Made by a program: the position numbers and the translations under genes | Shown: positions 49,101 to 58,176 of the stretch, in pieces | Numbering within the stretch: the first letter of the stretch is position 1 | How the letters are laid out: every line of letters starts with the position of its first letter | Assembly: GCA_900550465.1 (NCBI GenBank) | Contig: URSC01000012.1 | Location: 1-64,000, forward strand | DNA from: an uncultured Alistipes sp. | Lineage (GTDB): Bacteria; Bacteroidota; Bacteroidia; Bacteroidales; UBA932 | DNA: 64,000 nucleotides | Direction of reading: 5' to 3' | Notes under the pieces: model-generated | Told to the model about the DNA's origin: nothing | What the model saw: the letters and a program-made list of their open reading frames with translations, nothing else | Database searches by the model: none

Positions 49101-49281
49101 GCCCTACAAGTACGCGCAGAAGATCAAGGCACAGCAGATACGTATCTACATGGCACTTGACAACATCGCGCTCTTCAGCCACCTCGACGGCATGGATCCC
49201 CAGTACAACTTCACCGGAGGCACCGGTTACTACTACACTCCCAACAAGACCTACTCCATCGGTCTCAACATTAACTTCTAA
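46141..49281 (+). CDS. silent SusC/RagA outer-membrane transporter, cassette D (no true start)
   Basis: About 1046 residues, starting mid-signal peptide (VVTSAAFAQDITVTGTVSD), with no start codon or promoter in front. It is close to cassette A over most of its length: same plug, same C-terminal ...TYSIGLNINF. It includes a 374-bp tract identical to A (47743-48116), but has its own surface-loop segments (around residues 680-700 and 820-900). After inversion with site B the hybrid signal peptide would read MKKIRLFLTGLLLVVTSAAF. It is followed by susD-D after 18 bp. Confidence 0.88.
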   Translation: MVTSAAFAQDITVTGTVSDASTGEGIVGASVVLKGSTTQWAMTDDMGAYSLTVPANGVLEVTFLGYSTLEVPVNGRTSIDIELVPEATTLDDVIVVAYGTQKKDAITGSASAISSEKIEKRVVPNLSQALEGMAAGVQVSGTGRPGDDASIRIRGFGSINASQNPLYVVDGAPFDGSLSSINPADIESMTVLKDASSAALYGARAANGVVMITTKRAKGEKINVSYSFNAGWQDRAIKPYQMVDQRDFVNMTYEALRNGYVFTNGYDWETASQMAMQGLSGALGGEQYNPFKNYTWDQLIDPATGAVREDAISAYNEDWMEEVTNHNAFRQEHNLSISGGTEKIKALLSLGYLDQDGILKESGFYRFSGRANVDFIPAKWLSAGLNLSASMTNSEGPTYSGSENSNVWYSAQFMAPIYPVYLKNLDGTNALDELGDRQFDYGVNRPTQANFNSVATLYDDYMGTKNESAGVRTYITLGSDRDDMGWAKGLKFTVNFNADYRNSNGTTYYNMYHGNAASSDGRLTKSNSRMLSYTFNQLLTYDRTFGDHTIGVLAGHEYYDYSYSYLTAQRTGLIDGIIELRPATTVVDGDSYSDSYKIESWLGRLNYDYADRYFLSASIRTDGSSRFHPDHRWGLFWSVGANWNITNEKWMRNVDWIDHLALRASYGVQGNDNLGTYYAWQSFYNLTWANANMSGATVSSLENPNVTWEKNQNLNVGLDFRLFNNILDFSIEYYRRYTSDMLLSFPMALSTGFSGYNANVGNMVNDGVEMALGVQIFNKKNFTWRVNAMGSTTRNEVLKLTDTDQIISGVQVIEVGKPLYTFYMAKSAGVDPATGSQMYWVYDLAEGQEEVMWDGDTPVDQNGNPLNVYRTSDYTKANNSKWYMGSRQPKLYGSIGTEMTIFEFVDLSIMTTYSIGGYIYESLYSGAMQPMYTGNTWHVNALRRWQKPGDITDIPRAEINGSYAANDSKLVDASYFAIKNITLGFSLPYKYAQKIKAQQIRIYMALDNIALFSHLDGMDPQYNFTGGTGYYYTPNKTYSIGLNINF
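47743..48116 (+). repeat. 374-bp tract identical to cassette A
   Basis: Identical to 22911-23284; see that entry. Divergence resumes at the next base on the right (T for C) and within a few bases on the left. Confidence 0.9.
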
Positions 49282-49299
49282 CATAGGAAAAGCATAACG

Positions 49300-50832
49300 A
49301 TGAAAAAGATAATCTACACAGCTTTAGCCGCCCTCGTGGCCGTGGGCCTCAGCTCCTGCTCCGAGGAGGCGCTCAATACCTCGCCCACCGACGCGGTGTC
49401 AGGTGACGGTATGTTCGAAAACGCTACTGCCGCCCTGGTTCCTCTGAACGGTATCTACAGGTCGATGTACACCGCAGGCTGGTCCACGGGAGGAAACACC
49501 CACCAGTGCTTCGGCATCTCGGCCTACACCATGGCCGCCGACGTCATGGGAGACGACTTCATCCAGGACGCACAGGGCTCAGGATGGTTCTGGTACGACG
49601 CGCTGTATCTCATGAAGGCCAACTACGCCAGCAGCTCCTGGCGTCCCTACGACCTCTGGAACGCATACTACACCTGGATTTCCAACGCCAACTACATCAT
49701 CGCAGCCAAGGAGACCATGGAAGGTGCGCCCAGCGACATCAACTATGTGATAGGACAGGCATACGCCATCCGCGCATACTCCTACTTCATGCTCGCACAG
49801 TGGTTCGCCCGCACGTACATCGGACACGAGGATGATCCCGGCGTGCCCGTATACACCGAACCCACCATCGCCGGAACCGAAGGCAAGGGAAGGGGTACGC
49901 TCCGCGAGACCTACGCACAGATCAACGCCGACATAGACACTGCCATCAACAGGCTCGGCAACTCATATGCCCAGACTCACCAGTCCCACATCGACGTGTA
50001 CGTGGCCAACGGTATCAAGGCCCGAATCTGCATGGTGCAGGAGAGATGGGAGGATGCCATCACTGCCGCCAAGATTGCGCAGCAGGGCGGCACACCCACC
50101 AAATCTGTCACCGGAGGAATGAATGACGTGGGACAGAGCGACGTGCTCTGGGGTGCTGAGATCATCCCCGACCAGTCGGGTATCTACGCATCCTTCTTCA
50201 TGCACATGGTATGCGACGGAACTGACGGATACGGCAACACCGCCCGCAAGCTCATCAGCGCCCAGCTCTACAACAAGATGGGAGCAAAGGACGTACGCCG
50301 CGACTGGTGGGACGCTGACGCCGAGTTCAGCACCGAGACCAGATACCAGCAGGTAAAGTTCCAGTGGTCCAACAAGGCCACCTATGAGGGCGACTACATC
50401 TGGATGAGGACTCCCGAGTTCATACTCACAGAGGCCGAGGCCCTCTGCCAGCTCGGACGCGACGCAGAGGCCCAGGATGTTCTCAACAACTTCATGAAGA
50501 GCTACCGCGACGAGAACTACAACTGCACCAAGACCGGTAAGTCCATACAGAAGGTGCTCGGACGCGACGCAGAGACAGGCTCCCTCCTCGAGGAGATCCT
50601 CGTACAGCGCCGTATCGAGCTCTGGGGTGAGTTCGGACGTATCTTCGACATCCGCAGGCTGAAACAGGGCTTCAGGAGAAGCGAGGCCATGGGATGGACT
50701 ACGGAAGCCCTGGTTGCCGGATTCAAGACCGATGATCCCGAGTCCTGGTGCTGGGTTATGAACATCCCTCAGGCCGAGTTCGACGCCAACAGGGCGCTCA
50801 ATCCCGCAGAGGACCAGAATCCCACGGACTAA
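49300..50832 (+). CDS. SusD/RagB surface lipoprotein, cassette D
   Basis: A 510-residue SusD-family protein with lipobox LSSC followed by SEEA. It is closely related to SusD-A in the N-terminal third (NGIYRSMYTAGWSTGG; IGQAYAIRAYSYFMLAQWF) and the C-terminal block (EILVQRRIELWGEFGRIFDIRRLKQGF), ending WVMNIPQAEFDANRALN. The middle is less similar, as expected where ligand contacts vary. Complete apart from lacking a promoter. Confidence 0.92.
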   Translation: MKKIIYTALAALVAVGLSSCSEEALNTSPTDAVSGDGMFENATAALVPLNGIYRSMYTAGWSTGGNTHQCFGISAYTMAADVMGDDFIQDAQGSGWFWYDALYLMKANYASSSWRPYDLWNAYYTWISNANYIIAAKETMEGAPSDINYVIGQAYAIRAYSYFMLAQWFARTYIGHEDDPGVPVYTEPTIAGTEGKGRGTLRETYAQINADIDTAINRLGNSYAQTHQSHIDVYVANGIKARICMVQERWEDAITAAKIAQQGGTPTKSVTGGMNDVGQSDVLWGAEIIPDQSGIYASFFMHMVCDGTDGYGNTARKLISAQLYNKMGAKDVRRDWWDADAEFSTETRYQQVKFQWSNKATYEGDYIWMRTPEFILTEAEALCQLGRDAEAQDVLNNFMKSYRDENYNCTKTGKSIQKVLGRDAETGSLLEEILVQRRIELWGEFGRIFDIRRLKQGFRRSEAMGWTTEALVAGFKTDDPESWCWVMNIPQAEFDANRALNPAEDQNPTD

Positions 50833-50860
50833 GGAGTATAACCATTAAATTCCAACAAAG

Positions 50861-51823
50861 ATGAAAATATTATTCAAGACCATAGCAATAGCACTTGCGG
50901 GTGCAGCCATGCTGACTTCCTGCAACAAGGAACAGATCAGCGAGACATACACCCCTGCTGAGGGAGACGGCATCTACTCGTTTGAGGCATCTTCAGTACC
51001 TGCCGTAGAATTTACTCCTTCAAAAACTACTGCACAGATAGAAGTTATCAGGACCAACGCCGAGGGAGCCGCCACACTGGCTGTCACAGCCTCCCAGACT
51101 GACGGGGAAAATGCAGTAAATGTTCTGAACGTGCCCTCTGAAGTGACATTCAAAGACGGAGAGAACTTCGCGTTCATAACCGTTTCCATCAATGAGAACA
51201 TTCAGGAGAACGTCAGCTATTCTCTCTCTCTTTCAATCGCGGAAAAAGACTGCACTCCCGGTGGAGAACCCGCAGTCTCCCTCTCTTTCACATACGCAAT
51301 GTGGGAATCTATCGGAACAGGTGAGTTCTTTGACGAGCTCATGGGCGACGCTGACGTTGTCGTTGTAGATATTCTCCAGAGCATCAACAATCCAAGCCGC
51401 TACAGGATCATGAATCCGTATACGAATGACGCTATTGAGGCCATCATTGCCTTCGTAGAAGGCGGCGAGGACAAGAAAGGTCCAAGCGATTATATAGAGT
51501 TCACTCTGAATGATGACGGAAGCGTCGTATGGAGCGGCTGCTGGAATAACGGTGTTCTGTATGATTCTTCCAATGAAATGTCGTCAATGAACTATTACTT
51601 TGGAACGCAGTCGCCTTTCAACGGAGGTGCGGCACTTGTTGACCAGTGCTTTGAGATCAAGGACGGACTGATTCAGTTCACTCCTCATATTTCAGCATTT
51701 GCCAGTGAGACAAGTGGATGGATCATTGCCGGACAAGACGGCGCAGGCAATGCATACTACTTCAAGCAGTATGTATCGTTCCCCGGAGCCGCAGAAACAG
51801 TTTCGGACTATCTGGAACTCTAA
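50861..51823 (+). CDS. third lipoprotein of cassette D
   Basis: A 320-residue lipoprotein with lipobox LTSC. The head CNKEQISETYTPAEGDGIYSF parallels that of A, as does the Calx-beta-like segment (SEVTFKDGENFAFITVSI). The C-terminal domain (about 145-320) is unlike A and B in sequence (FGTQSPFNGGAALVDQCFEIKD). This conserved head with a changed tail is the general plan of the third genes. Ligand unknown. Confidence 0.75.
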   Translation: MKILFKTIAIALAGAAMLTSCNKEQISETYTPAEGDGIYSFEASSVPAVEFTPSKTTAQIEVIRTNAEGAATLAVTASQTDGENAVNVLNVPSEVTFKDGENFAFITVSINENIQENVSYSLSLSIAEKDCTPGGEPAVSLSFTYAMWESIGTGEFFDELMGDADVVVVDILQSINNPSRYRIMNPYTNDAIEAIIAFVEGGEDKKGPSDYIEFTLNDDGSVVWSGCWNNGVLYDSSNEMSSMNYYFGTQSPFNGGAALVDQCFEIKDGLIQFTPHISAFASETSGWIIAGQDGAGNAYYFKQYVSFPGAAETVSDYLEL

Positions 51824-51845
51824 CGGGCACATTCTACTTTAATCA

Positions 51846-51885
51846 GAAGCTGTACCGACAATCCGGTACAGCTTCTTTTTTTTAC
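51846..51885 (+). terminator. terminator of cassette D
   Basis: GAAGCTGTACCG (51846-51857) pairs with CGGTACAGCTTC (51864-51875), followed by a T run. A strong stem, 22 bp after the third gene. Confidence 0.93.
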
Positions 51886-51890
51886 CCGAA

Positions 51891-51921
51891 TTGCATTTAC
51901 AGAAGTTTATGTCTAAATTTG
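51891..51921 (+). promoter_or_regulatory. putative promoter of the copy 2 ATPase gene
   Basis: TTG (51891-51893) and TAAATTTG (51914-51921), 20 bp apart, fit the Bacteroidota consensus with one base missing in the -33 box. The expected start of transcription (near 51928) almost coincides with the ATG at 51930, so the mRNA may be nearly leaderless. Confidence 0.5.
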
Positions 51922-51929
51922 TAGGCATT

Positions 51930-53522
51930 ATGATGAAATACCCTATAGGAATCCAAAGTTTCGAGCAGTTGCGCGAGGACGGCTACGTCTACGTGGACAA
52001 GACGGACCTGGTATATAAGCTGGTGACCACAGGCAAGATATATTTTCTGAGCCGTCCGCGCAGGTTCGGGAAAAGTTTGCTGGTGTCCACCCTGAAAAAT
52101 TATTTCCTGGGCCGCAGGGACCTGTTCGAGGGACTGGCCATCAGCTCGCTGGAGAAGGAGTGGCTGGAGTATCCGGTGTTCCATATCGACTTCAATTCCA
52201 CAAACTTCAAGGAACAGGACGCGCTTAGGACATTGCTGGAAGAGACTGTCTCAGCATGGGAGAGGATATATCCTCCTGCCGAAAAGTTCTCCAGTATCGG
52301 AAAGCGGTTCGGGGAAGTGCTGAGAGCGGCTCACAGATGTACCGGCCGCCGGTGCGTGGTGCTCATCGACGAGTACGACAAGCCGCTGCTGGACGTGCTG
52401 GATACAGGGCTGCGCTGCAATGTGGACGGCAACGAGCGCATGCTGGAGGACTGGCACCGCGATGTGCTAAAGGGATTCTACTCAGTGTTCAAGGCCGCAG
52501 ACGACGACCTGCAGTTCGTGCTCCTGACAGGCGTGACCAAGTTCTCGCAGGTGAGCATCTTCAGCGGATTCAACCAGCCCAACGACATCAGCATGAGCGG
52601 GCAGTACGAGGCTCTGTGCGGCATCACGCAGCAGGAACTGGAGCAGTACTTCGCTGAGCCCATCGCGGACATGGCCGACGCATACGGAACGAGCGTGGAT
52701 GAGATGCTGGCCATGCTCAAGAGGCAGTACGACGGATACCATTTCAGCCCGTCCATGACTGACCTTTACAACCCGTTCAGTCTCCTCAACGCGTTCTTCA
52801 ACCTCAGAATCGACGATTACTGGTTCAGGAGCGGCACTCCTGAATACCTCATCCGCCTGCTGTCGCACTCCGACGAGAACCTCAACGAGCTCGTCGGACG
52901 GTACTACGACACCAGGGAATTCGTAGACTACAAGGCAGACACAGAGAGACCGCTCCCGATGATCTACCAGAGCGGCTATCTCACCATAAAGGGATACGAC
53001 CGGGACACCAGAACTTTCCTGCTTGACTACCCCAACGACGAGGTCAAGGGCGGCTTCATATCGCTGGTCGCATCCAGTTACCTCAACGACCGGAGGGAGG
53101 AGTTCGGAGGCATGGTCCGTGAGCTGTACATAGCCCTCAGGGACGGCAATCCGGAGAGGATGCGCGGAGTACTCACGGCTTTCCTCTCGGGAATCCCCTA
53201 CACCATGCGCCGGAAGGACGACGAGCGGGAGAGGGAGCGCTACTTCCAGTACACATTCTACCTTGTCTTCAAGATGATCAGCACATACGCCGTGACTGTG
53301 GAGCAGCCGCAGAGCCAGGGCCGCGTGGACTGCATCGTGGAGACACCCAGGTACGTCTACATCTTCGAGTTCAAGCTGGACGGCTCCGCGGACGAGGCCC
53401 TCGCACAGATAGAGGAACGGGGATATGCTCGTCCCTACTCTGCCGGCAGCCGCAGGGTCTTCCGCATAGGAGCCTCATTCTCTTCCATCACAGGCACCAT
53501 TGAGGAATGGAAACACGCATAA
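51930..53522 (+). CDS. AAA-ATPase-like protein with PD-(D/E)XK nuclease domain (copy 2)
   Basis: About 530 residues from ATG 51930 (MMKYPIGIQSFEQL), chosen because the homologues start with xxYPIGIQ; the frame is open 13 codons further upstream. The P-loop-like RPRRFGKSLL is near residue 42, Walker B is VVLIDEYDKP, and the nuclease residues are Asp467 (GRVDCIV), Glu480 and Lys482 (FEFK). It shares 466 of 467 bases with copy 3 in the ATPase core, while the middle part differs clearly. It is followed by copy 3 after 30 bp, probably as one transcript that could run on into cassette E. Confidence 0.87.
   Translation: MMKYPIGIQSFEQLREDGYVYVDKTDLVYKLVTTGKIYFLSRPRRFGKSLLVSTLKNYFLGRRDLFEGLAISSLEKEWLEYPVFHIDFNSTNFKEQDALRTLLEETVSAWERIYPPAEKFSSIGKRFGEVLRAAHRCTGRRCVVLIDEYDKPLLDVLDTGLRCNVDGNERMLEDWHRDVLKGFYSVFKAADDDLQFVLLTGVTKFSQVSIFSGFNQPNDISMSGQYEALCGITQQELEQYFAEPIADMADAYGTSVDEMLAMLKRQYDGYHFSPSMTDLYNPFSLLNAFFNLRIDDYWFRSGTPEYLIRLLSHSDENLNELVGRYYDTREFVDYKADTERPLPMIYQSGYLTIKGYDRDTRTFLLDYPNDEVKGGFISLVASSYLNDRREEFGGMVRELYIALRDGNPERMRGVLTAFLSGIPYTMRRKDDERERERYFQYTFYLVFKMISTYAVTVEQPQSQGRVDCIVETPRYVYIFEFKLDGSADEALAQIEERGYARPYSAGSRRVFRIGASFSSITGTIEEWKHA
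52113..52579 (+). repeat. 467-bp block shared with copy 3 (53736-54202)
   Basis: One mismatch (52526 G against 54149 C) in 467 bp, with abrupt divergence at both ends. It points to recent gene conversion between the two tandem ATPase genes. A second, shorter near-identical stretch lies over the nuclease motif. Confidence 0.88.
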
Positions 53523-53552
53523 CACAGACAAAATACATGGGAGGAGCGAACT

Positions 53553-55145
53553 ATGATTAAATACCCCATAGGTATCCAGAGTTTCGAGAAGTTGCGCGAG
53601 GACGGCTACGTCTACGTGGACAAGACCGACTTGATCTACAATCTCGTGCACGGCGGCACCATCTATTTTCTGAGCCGTCCGCGCAGGTTCGGTAAGAGCC
53701 TGCTGATATCAACTCTCGAGAATTATTTCCTGGGACGCAGGGACCTGTTCGAGGGACTGGCCATCAGCTCGCTGGAGAAGGAGTGGCTGGAGTATCCGGT
53801 GTTCCATATCGACTTCAATTCCACAAACTTCAAGGAACAGGACGCGCTTAGGACATTGCTGGAAGAGACTGTCTCAGCATGGGAGAGGATATATCCTCCT
53901 GCCGAAAAGTTCTCCAGTATCGGAAAGCGGTTCGGGGAAGTGCTGAGAGCGGCTCACAGATGTACCGGCCGCCGGTGCGTGGTGCTCATCGACGAGTACG
54001 ACAAGCCGCTGCTGGACGTGCTGGATACAGGGCTGCGCTGCAATGTGGACGGCAACGAGCGCATGCTGGAGGACTGGCACCGCGATGTGCTAAAGGGATT
54101 CTACTCAGTGTTCAAGGCCGCAGACGACGACCTGCAGTTCGTGCTCCTCACAGGCGTGACCAAGTTCTCGCAGGTGAGCATCTTCAGCGGATTCAACCAG
54201 CCGCAGGACATCAGCCTGGACGCACGGTACGAGACATTGTGCGGCATAACTCAGGATGAGCTGGAAAGATACTTCGCAGAGCCGATAAAGGAGATGGCGG
54301 AGTCCTATTCGGAGAGCACGGAGGAGATGCTGGCCAGACTGAAACAGCACTACGACGGATATCATTTCTCCGAGCGCATGACCGACGTCTACAATCCTTT
54401 CAGTCTGCTGAACGCCTTCGCACAGAATACTGTCCGGGACTACTGGTTCGCCAGCGGAACCCCGACCTATCTTATCCGCCTGCTGACGCACTCAGACGAG
54501 AACCTGGACGAGCTTACCGGCAAGTACTATGACCCCTCGCTGTTTGTCGATTATAAGGCTGACGTTGAGAGACCGCTCCCGATGATCTACCAGAGCGGCT
54601 ATCTCACCATAAAGGACTATAAACGCGGACGAAATACGTTCCTGCTGGATTTCCCCAACAACGAGGTGAAGAGAGGGTTCGTGAGCCTTACGGCGTCCAA
54701 CTATTTTAACAACAGGAGCAATGATGTCAGCAGCTGGATACAGGACCTCCTGGACTCACTGGAGGACGGAGATCCTGACCGCGTCAGGGACCTCTTCACG
54801 TCATTTCTCGCGGACATACCCTATACTGCCCGCCGCAAGGAGAACGAGAGGGAGAGAGAGCGCTACTTCCAGTATACGTTCTACCTGATTTTCAAGATTG
54901 TCAGCACCTACACCGTCACTGTGGAGCAGCCCCAGAGCCAGGGCCGCGTGGACTGCATCGTGGAGACACCCAGGTACGTCTACATCTTCGAGTTCAAGCT
55001 GGACGGCTCCGCCGACGAGGCACTGGCGCAGATAGAGGAGCGGGGATATGCTCGTCCCTACTCAGCCGACAGCCGCAGGGTCTTACGCATAGGAGCCTCA
55101 TTCTCTTCTGCCACAGGTACCATAGAGGAATGGAAGCAGGCCTGA
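53553..55145 (+). CDS. AAA-ATPase-like protein with PD-(D/E)XK nuclease domain (copy 3)
   Basis: A 530-residue tandem paralogue of copy 2, starting MIKYPIGIQSFEKL. The P-loop-like RPRRFGKSLL, Walker B VVLIDEYDKP, and nuclease Asp467, Glu480 and Lys482 are intact, so both copies look functional. The middle portion (about residues 215-440) differs from copy 2 and may carry specificity. Its stop lies 31 bp before recombination site E, and I see no terminator between them. Possible roles include a nucleic-acid enzyme that takes part in the rearrangements, or an unrelated passenger; nothing in the sequence decides. Confidence 0.87.
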   Translation: MIKYPIGIQSFEKLREDGYVYVDKTDLIYNLVHGGTIYFLSRPRRFGKSLLISTLENYFLGRRDLFEGLAISSLEKEWLEYPVFHIDFNSTNFKEQDALRTLLEETVSAWERIYPPAEKFSSIGKRFGEVLRAAHRCTGRRCVVLIDEYDKPLLDVLDTGLRCNVDGNERMLEDWHRDVLKGFYSVFKAADDDLQFVLLTGVTKFSQVSIFSGFNQPQDISLDARYETLCGITQDELERYFAEPIKEMAESYSESTEEMLARLKQHYDGYHFSERMTDVYNPFSLLNAFAQNTVRDYWFASGTPTYLIRLLTHSDENLDELTGKYYDPSLFVDYKADVERPLPMIYQSGYLTIKDYKRGRNTFLLDFPNNEVKRGFVSLTASNYFNNRSNDVSSWIQDLLDSLEDGDPDRVRDLFTSFLADIPYTARRKENERERERYFQYTFYLIFKIVSTYTVTVEQPQSQGRVDCIVETPRYVYIFEFKLDGSADEALAQIEERGYARPYSADSRRVLRIGASFSSATGTIEEWKQA

Positions 55146-55176
55146 GATTCTACAGGGCATGCTGATCCGCCGCAAA

Positions 55177-55191
55177 GTTACTCGTGGTAAC
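55177..55191 (+). other. recombination site E
   Basis: GTTAC-TCGTG-GTAAC with the same extended 7-bp arms as site D. Identity to D continues through the signal-peptide codons and into the first residues of the mature protein. Confidence 0.85.
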
Positions 55192-58156
55192 TTCCGCGGC
55201 CTTCGCGCAGGATATCACTGTAACCGGCACTGTCTCTGATGCTTCGACAGGTGAGCCGGTCGTCGGCGCGACTGTGCTGCTTAAAGGCAGTACCACACAG
55301 TACGCGATGACCGATGACCTGGGAAATTACTCGATTACCGTTCCCGCTGACGGTGTCCTGGACGTAACATTCCTCGGATACTCCCCTCTGGAAGTACCCG
55401 TCAACGGAAGAACCGTCATCGACATCGAGCTGGAGATGGAGGCCGAGATGCTTGAGGACGTAATCGTGGTGGCCTACGGTACTGTCCGTAGGGAAGCCGC
55501 CACCGGCTCGGTATCCACCGTGAGCGGAAACACCATCGCCGAGGCCCCCGTGACATCCGTCGACAAGATGCTGCAGGGTAAGGTGGCCGGTCTGTCCGTA
55601 ACATCCAACTCCGGTCAGCCCGGTGCGACTTCGAACATCCGAATCCGCGGTACATCGTCCATCAACGCAGGCAGCGACCCTCTGTGGGTAGTCGACGGTA
55701 TTCCTATCATCACCTCTGATAACCGCTCCCTGTCCAACGCCGGTGTGGGTGACGGAGCCACCACAGCATCCATCAACCCTAACGACATCGAGTCCATCAC
55801 CGTGCTGAAGGACGCAGCCGCGGCTTCCATCTACGGTTCCCGCGCCGCCAACGGTGTCATCCTGGTGACCACCAAGAGCGGTAAGGCCGGCCAGTCCCGT
55901 TTCACCGCCCGTGTGAAGTTCGGTGCATCCGTCATCTCGAATGACAACAACTACCGTCCCATGACCGGTGACGAACTGAACAACTACTTCCGTACAGCCG
56001 TAGCCAACGCCGGCTATGACCCTGACGATCCTACCAACCCTTACTACGCCCAGTTGCCCGCAGCAGGAACTGACCTCAACGCCACCGACTGGTACAAGTC
56101 CCTGACCAAGACCGGTCTGCTTCAGGAATATGAGATCAACGCCTCCGGAGGTACTGACAAGGCCACCTATTATTCATCCCTGAGTTATCACAGAAATCAA
56201 GGCGTCTTCTACGGAGTGGACTACCAGAGGTTCTCTGCCCGCGCCAACGCAGACTTCCAGCTGCTCAAGACCCTCAAGACAGGTACCAGAGTCAACCTCA
56301 GCTACGTGGATTCAGACTCTCCCCAGTTCGGTTCCTCAGCTTATGCCAACCCCGCATGGTCCATGTTCCGTCTCCTCCCCTGGACTCCCATGTACAATGA
56401 GGACGGAACTTACAATGTAACCATTGCTGAGAACTCCAACGCCAATCCCCGTGCCGTCGCCGAGTACGACGAGTACAACGACAAGGAATACCGCGTACAG
56501 GGCACCATGTACCTGCAGTGGAATCCCATCAAGCAACTGGAAATCAAGACCAACAACTCAGTCGAGGGCTCGTTCGTGAACTCCCGCCAGTACTGGCATC
56601 CCTACACCAACGAAGGAGCTGCTACCGCCTTTACATACAGAACCCAGCAGCTCAGGCTCACGACATCAAATACCATCGCATACAATGACAACTGGGGAGA
56701 CCACTCATTCAGGGCCATGGCAGGACAGGAGGCCATGATGGACACCTATAACTACGTGCAGCTCTACTCACCTCAGATCAACCCTGACATACCCTACCCC
56801 AACACCTCTCCCGCAGCCAATGACCAGGGTTCCTACTACTACGCCAAGGAGACCCTCCTCTCATTCTTCGGAAATGTGGACTACAGCTACGGCAACCGCT
56901 ACTTCCTCTCGGCATCTCTCCGAGGCGACGGCAGTTCCCTCTTCGGAAGCAACACCAAATGGGGTCTGTTCTGGTCAGTCAGCGGTTCCTGGACCATCTC
57001 CAACGAGGACTGGATGGACGGAGTCAGCAACTGGTGGAATCTGCTGAAACTGCGTGCCAGCTACGGCGTCAACGGTAACAACAACATCACTGTATACCAG
57101 GCCTATGGTCTGTACGCCACCGCTGCCTACAACGGAGTATCCGGCATGCTGCCCTCCCAGCCTTCCAACGCCAACCTTGCATGGGAGAAGAACAAGACCT
57201 GGAACGTAGGTATCGACCTCGGCTTCTGGAACGACAGACTGACCGCATCGGTGGATGTCTACAGTCGTCTGACCGACGACATGCTGCTGGGCGTATCGGT
57301 TCCTCAGACTACAGGATTCTCATCCAGCCTCATGAACACCGGTTCCATACGCAATAACGGTGTCGAGCTCATGATCGACGGTGAGGTCATCCGCACAGGA
57401 GACTGGCTCTGGACCCTCGGATACAACATGGCCTTCAACCGCTCCAAGGTACTCGATCTGGCCGGCAGCGGCTTCCTGGACGTTCTCGATCCCCGTAACG
57501 GAGGGTCATCCATGACAAGGATCGTAGAAGGCAGGAGCATGTACAGTTTCTATCTCCGCGATTACTACGGAGTGGATCCCACTACCGGTGACGCCCTATT
57601 CTGGACTGAGGACGGCAAGCTCACCAACGACCGTACCCTCGCCCGCTACGTTTACGAGGGCTCGCCCGAGCCTCTGTTTACAGGTGGCTTCAACACTACC
57701 TTATCCTGGAAAGGCCTGAGTCTAAGCGCCTACTTCGACTTCACATACGGCAACCAGGTAGTGGTCGGCAACTGGTACGTTACTGACGGTGAGAGCCTCT
57801 CCAACAACCTTACTGCAGACGCCCTCGACTACTGGACCAAACCCGGTGACACCGGCACACAGCCCCGTCCCGTTATGGGTTCCAACAGAACAGGATACGC
57901 CGGAGCGTCCACCCGCTTCCTCCAGGACGGCAGCTACATGAGGATAAGGGACATCACCCTATCCTACAGCCTGCCAGCGAAAGCGACTGACGCCATGCAC
58001 ATCAAGGGCCTCAGAATCTACGTCAGCGCCCTCAACCTCTACACCTTCCACGATGTCACCGCGATGGATCCCGAGCTGGGTTACATCGGTTACGCATACG
58101 GCGGAAACTACCCTATGACCAAGTCGTTTGTCGGCGGTATCGAACTGTCATTCTAA
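55184..58156 (+). CDS. silent SusC/RagA outer-membrane transporter, cassette E (no true start)
   Basis: About 990 residues beginning inside the signal peptide (VVTSAAFAQDITVTGTVSD). The CarboxypepD-like domain is diverged (STGEPVVGATVLLKGSTTQYAMTD). The plug has EDVIVVAYGTVRREAATG, LWVVDGIPIITSDNR and SITVLKDAAAASIYGSRAANGV, and the barrel ends VGGIELSF. It is the most different of the five alleles together with C. No start codon for export and no promoter, though read-through from the ATPase genes is possible. susD-E follows after 20 bp. Confidence 0.88.
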   Translation: MVTSAAFAQDITVTGTVSDASTGEPVVGATVLLKGSTTQYAMTDDLGNYSITVPADGVLDVTFLGYSPLEVPVNGRTVIDIELEMEAEMLEDVIVVAYGTVRREAATGSVSTVSGNTIAEAPVTSVDKMLQGKVAGLSVTSNSGQPGATSNIRIRGTSSINAGSDPLWVVDGIPIITSDNRSLSNAGVGDGATTASINPNDIESITVLKDAAAASIYGSRAANGVILVTTKSGKAGQSRFTARVKFGASVISNDNNYRPMTGDELNNYFRTAVANAGYDPDDPTNPYYAQLPAAGTDLNATDWYKSLTKTGLLQEYEINASGGTDKATYYSSLSYHRNQGVFYGVDYQRFSARANADFQLLKTLKTGTRVNLSYVDSDSPQFGSSAYANPAWSMFRLLPWTPMYNEDGTYNVTIAENSNANPRAVAEYDEYNDKEYRVQGTMYLQWNPIKQLEIKTNNSVEGSFVNSRQYWHPYTNEGAATAFTYRTQQLRLTTSNTIAYNDNWGDHSFRAMAGQEAMMDTYNYVQLYSPQINPDIPYPNTSPAANDQGSYYYAKETLLSFFGNVDYSYGNRYFLSASLRGDGSSLFGSNTKWGLFWSVSGSWTISNEDWMDGVSNWWNLLKLRASYGVNGNNNITVYQAYGLYATAAYNGVSGMLPSQPSNANLAWEKNKTWNVGIDLGFWNDRLTASVDVYSRLTDDMLLGVSVPQTTGFSSSLMNTGSIRNNGVELMIDGEVIRTGDWLWTLGYNMAFNRSKVLDLAGSGFLDVLDPRNGGSSMTRIVEGRSMYSFYLRDYYGVDPTTGDALFWTEDGKLTNDRTLARYVYEGSPEPLFTGGFNTTLSWKGLSLSAYFDFTYGNQVVVGNWYVTDGESLSNNLTADALDYWTKPGDTGTQPRPVMGSNRTGYAGASTRFLQDGSYMRIRDITLSYSLPAKATDAMHIKGLRIYVSALNLYTFHDVTAMDPELGYIGYAYGGNYPMTKSFVGGIELSF

Positions 58157-58176
58157 ACATTTAAACACTCAAGACA

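Noticed and set aside
21309..58156. Truncated susC genes of A, C, D and E as ordinary pseudogenes
   Set aside because: All four are cut at the same codon at a shared site, the rest of each frame is open to a normal C terminus, and each keeps an intact susD, third gene and terminator. This fits silent cassettes, not decay.
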